From Lytechinus variegatus (taxonomy: Eukaryota; Echinodermata; Echinoidea; Temnopleuroida; Toxopneustidae), in assembly GCF_018143015.1 (NCBI RefSeq), contig NC_054747.1, positions 35,352,733 to 35,416,732 on the forward strand: a DNA stretch of 64,000 nt, read 5' to 3'. Position 1 is the first letter of the stretch; every line of letters begins with the position of its first letter. The position numbers and the translations under genes are program-made. The notes under the pieces are model-generated. The model was not told where the DNA came from. It ran no database searches and saw only the letters and a list, made by a program, of their open reading frames with translations. Positions 61,801 through 64,000 of the stretch are shown here, in pieces.

Positions 61801-63735
61801 AGTCGCCTATTCCGGCTGTGGTCGACCTAATATTGCGTTTGTCGTCTTTTAAAATGCAAAAGTTGAGTAACGCTGCTGTAGGCTAAACTGAGTCCGAATG
61901 AATACCGCAAGTGCTTAAATTAATTCGAAAGACTCGACACACATCTTTCTGAAAGGCAAGATTACTGTTACGTGTACTTTTTTCCCAACCAGTTTATATT
62001 ATGATTGACACGTAATTGTGTCCACTCCTAGCATCAAATACTTCTATTATTTATTGTTAACAGGTGTTGATCTTCTTCACCGCTGGTTCCGAGACTACCA
62101 CCACTCTCCTAGGTTTCATCGCGTATTCTTTGGCCACCAACCCTGAGGTCCAGGAGAAGCTCATCCAGGAGATTGACAAGATGACGCCCTCTCGTGACGA
62201 CGTCGGGTATAAGTCTGTTGCTACCATGTCTTACCTGGATCAAGTGGTCTGCGAAACCCTGAGGTTGTATCCACCTGCTGCAGTGTAAGATTTTGTATTT
62301 TCCTTTTCCTTGATCATATGCTTCTCATTTATCCCAATCTATGTTTTGGCTCCTTGATTCTCCTGCTTCGAATTTACATTCATCTTATTGCTTTTAGCCA
62401 CGAGTGTTTTGATACAGCATCGCACTCATAGTATATAGTTTTTAAGACAATGTTTGATGACCATCTTTTAAATTGGACTTAATGCTTTTATCCGACGCTT
62501 CTTGGTCATCGCAACGGCACCACTCCTTCGAACATCAAGAAATGCTTTGTCATAATGATGTGTCCGTATCCATTGTTTTACCATAGATACTGTGAGACTT
62601 TCTTGATACTCCATGATGAACAATTGTATCAATTATCAAAGCTTTTTTAAGATTTATCGTCATTTGGTCTTTCAAAATATCAGTGAACGTTTCAAGTCGA
62701 ATCATGTATTTCTGCTCGTCTTCTGATTTTACCTTCCTTCAATTCTTATGCGTTGAAGTGATTAGAATAGATGTAATTTTCCTTTTTTATCGTATTGAGC
62801 ATTTCTCAAATTTCCGCAGTGCGAATCGCATGTGCAATGAGACATTTGAGCACAATGGCGCTGTCATAGAGAAGGGAACCCAAGTCTTCATCCCGATCTA
62901 CACCATTCATCACGACCCTGACTACTGGCCTCAGCCAAAGAAGTTCATCCCAGAAAGGTAATCGGAGACGACATTGGTGGAAAGGACCATATTCCGAATG
63001 ATTTCTATTTTAATACACGTGCATTCGTAAAAAGGGCATCGAAATTGCAAAAATTAGGAGGGATAATCAAATATCAACAACCGATTGCGCTTAAGAATGC
63101 GCGTGGAAAGAATATTTATTTCCCTATCAAAAAAATACAATTTTTGATACATTATTTACTTTACTAGGTGTTTAGGTTTCCTTTTGAATGTCCACGAATA
63201 GGCATCGTGTCCACCTTGTAATAGCAGTGCCACCCCAGGTCAAGCAACGTTGACCATTGTAACACTATACTGACGATGAGGAAATTCCCCCATTCAGAAA
63301 AATCAAAATGATCGAGAGGGAGAGAGATAGAAAGAGAAACACCGAGTAGAGCAATTTTGAGTTCACGTTATCGACAATTTCAGACTACCGTCATGAACTG
63401 ACTTGTAAACTGAAAAAAGACTAAATATTCAAATTGTGAAAAGTTGGCCATTGTCTCAAGGGATAGCGGAGTGAGTGAAGTACACCCGCTGGTCAACAAC
63501 GGTCGATTATATTCTGCACAGATCCATGAATTATTGTAATCAACTAATCAACATGCTTTATACCTACCACAGATTCACCAAAGAGGCCCGAGCAAAACAG
63601 CATCCATTTGCTTGGCAACCATTCGGTGCTGGTCCACGTAACTGCATCGGGATGCGCTTCGCTCTCATGGAAACCAAGATGGCGGTTGTGCGCGTGCTTC
63701 AGAACTTCCGGTTTGAGACGTGCGCACAGACTGAG
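52842..63735 (+). CDS. P450 gene 4, CYP3-clan monooxygenase, lacks only the last exon in this window
   Basis: Exons 1-12: 52842-52927, 54909-55002, 55771-55829, 57314-57410, 57822-57938, 58486-58574, 59191-59339, 60234-60376, 61199-61387, 62064-62284, 62820-62957, 63573-63735. Exon 13 (IPPKF...) must lie beyond 64000. All exons are open and phase-compatible. Motifs: N-terminal anchor, WKEIR, AGSETT, ETLR, PERF (exon 11/12 junction), [10 protein letters not shown]. Exon 3 is 59 nt, two codons longer than in genes 2 and 3, and begins GTKIPE; this resembles the GT found at that place in vertebrate CYP3A less closely than it differs from its paralogs, so the acceptor deserves a check. The acidic loop before helix I is almost identical to genes 2 and 3. 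The promoter region resembles that of gene 3, with a clear TATA-like element. Predicted ER monooxygenase; looks functional as far as seen. Confidence 0.92.
53595..54170. repeat. Foldback element, diverged copy 3 (intron 1 of gene 4)
   Basis: Carries GCACTGAAAATTTCATC, TTATATGCACATCCTGG and the mirrored AAAATTTTCAGCATTATGC; the ends are worn. Same family as 18173-18784. Confidence 0.6.
54551..54824 (+). mobile_element. tRNA-derived SINE, copy 3 (intron 1 of gene 4)
   Basis: A-box-like TCTGGCACAGTGGATATG, B box GGTTCAAATCC at 54603-54613, body phrases ACCCAGGTGTAGAATGG and GGAAGGAATTCCTTGAATG, and an ATTATTAT tail. More diverged than copies 1 and 2. Confidence 0.7.
56335..56540. repeat. Foldback element, fragment 4 (intron 3 of gene 4)
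   Basis: AAATAAAAAGAGAAAGGTC, ATCAGATGCAAACGAAG and CACTCACTATTTTC follow the order of one arm of 18173-18784. The second arm is not recognisable. Confidence 0.45.
57063..57182. repeat. Small palindromic element (TTTACACGTGAATC ends)
   Basis: TTTTTACACGTGAATC at the left is mirrored by GGATTCACACGTGCTAAAAA at the right; ATCATCATTGTAATGATGAT forms an inner hairpin. In intron 3 of gene 4. Confidence 0.6.
57458..57619. repeat. 'CATTTCATAAAGG'-family element in intron 4 of gene 4
   Basis: GTAACTTTGCCATAATGGC and CCATGGTAACAGGG in the left arm pair with AGGTTACCATGGTAGTTGC and AGCAAAGTTACC in the right arm. Confidence 0.6.
57985..58280. repeat. CACAGTG-type tract in intron 5 of gene 4
   Basis: Sparse phrases such as TTACACAGTGAG, ACAGCGTGTTC, CACATTGTTCCC and GACACAGTGAACA, weaker than the intron 7 tract of gene 3. 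Confidence 0.35.
60455..60860. repeat. About 400-bp palindromic element in intron 8 of gene 4
   Basis: AAGGTAACCGCACACCTTAC and GATTGGTCTGCGACCCGATT at the left are mirrored by AATCGGATCGCGAACAACCG and TAAGGTGTGCGGTGGCCTTT at the right. No coding capacity. Confidence 0.75.
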
Positions 63736-64000
63736 GTATTAAAACAAACAACCTGTCCACACTTACCAATAGACACACACACAAGCACTTCAATGCAATG
63801 CACCCCAAATCCACATCTAACCTACATGTATTTACAATGTTATACACAATATGCACAGGAGTCGTGTCCAGATAGTATCCGTGATGAATGGGGACAAGAC
63901 CTATAAAAGTTGACGTCATTTTTATGTGTTAATTGAACAATAGTTGTTTAGAGGCAATCGTTACTTTTTACTTCTCGGGACTTTTTTCGCTTTTCAGTAG

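Noticed and set aside
61610-61830. 65-codon frame in intron 9 of gene 4
   Set aside because: No paralog counterpart in genes 1-3, no splice phase that fits, and no recognisable domain.

Overview
This is eukaryotic, intron-rich, AT-rich animal DNA. It holds a head-to-tail cluster of four paralogous cytochrome P450 genes of the CYP3 clan (CYP3A-like), all on the + strand. The repeat landscape (palindromic MITE-like elements, tRNA-derived SINEs, a very long foldback element, GCTCGCG-type tandem repeats) together with the protein sequences points to an echinoderm, most likely a sea urchin. That is inference, not proof.

Layout: P450 gene 1 (3' part only, exons 6-13) 1256-6814; repeat-filled intergenic DNA 6815-11829; P450 gene 2 (complete, 13 exons, 542 codons) 11830-25354; intergenic DNA with a 39-bp minisatellite 25355-29522; P450 gene 3 (13 exons, but exon 6 is damaged, probable recent pseudogene) 29523-41465; intergenic DNA 41466-52841, mostly an about 8.6-kb inverted-repeat foldback element (42860-51484); P450 gene 4 (exons 1-12, last exon beyond the window) 52842-63735. 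Every exon was placed by comparing the four paralogs with each other. Exon lengths (86, 94, 53, 97, 117, 89, 149, 143, 189, 221, 138, 163, 90 nt) and splice phases agree in all copies except exon 3 of gene 4 (59 nt) and exon 6 of gene 3 (77 nt).

The predicted enzymes have an N-terminal ER anchor, the WxxxR C-helix motif, the AGxETT I-helix, ExxR, PERF and the [10 protein letters not shown] heme-thiolate loop. They differ from vertebrate CYP3A in carrying about 31 extra, strongly acidic residues just before helix I. Family knowledge suggests microsomal monooxygenases for xenobiotics or steroids; the substrate cannot be read from sequence.

Most of the remaining sequence is repeats. The most striking is the foldback element. 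Its ends are mirrored arrays of ten 16-bp units whose spacer types occur in the same order in both arms. Its inner arms carry about 49-bp tandem repeats, a repeat studded with perfect DR1 nuclear-receptor motifs (AGGTCAAAGGTCA) and a SINE with a 7SL-like head. It lies between genes 3 and 4, genes of a class that nuclear receptors control in vertebrates.

Gene coordinates are inferred from splice consensus and paralog alignment by eye; identities were not computed.
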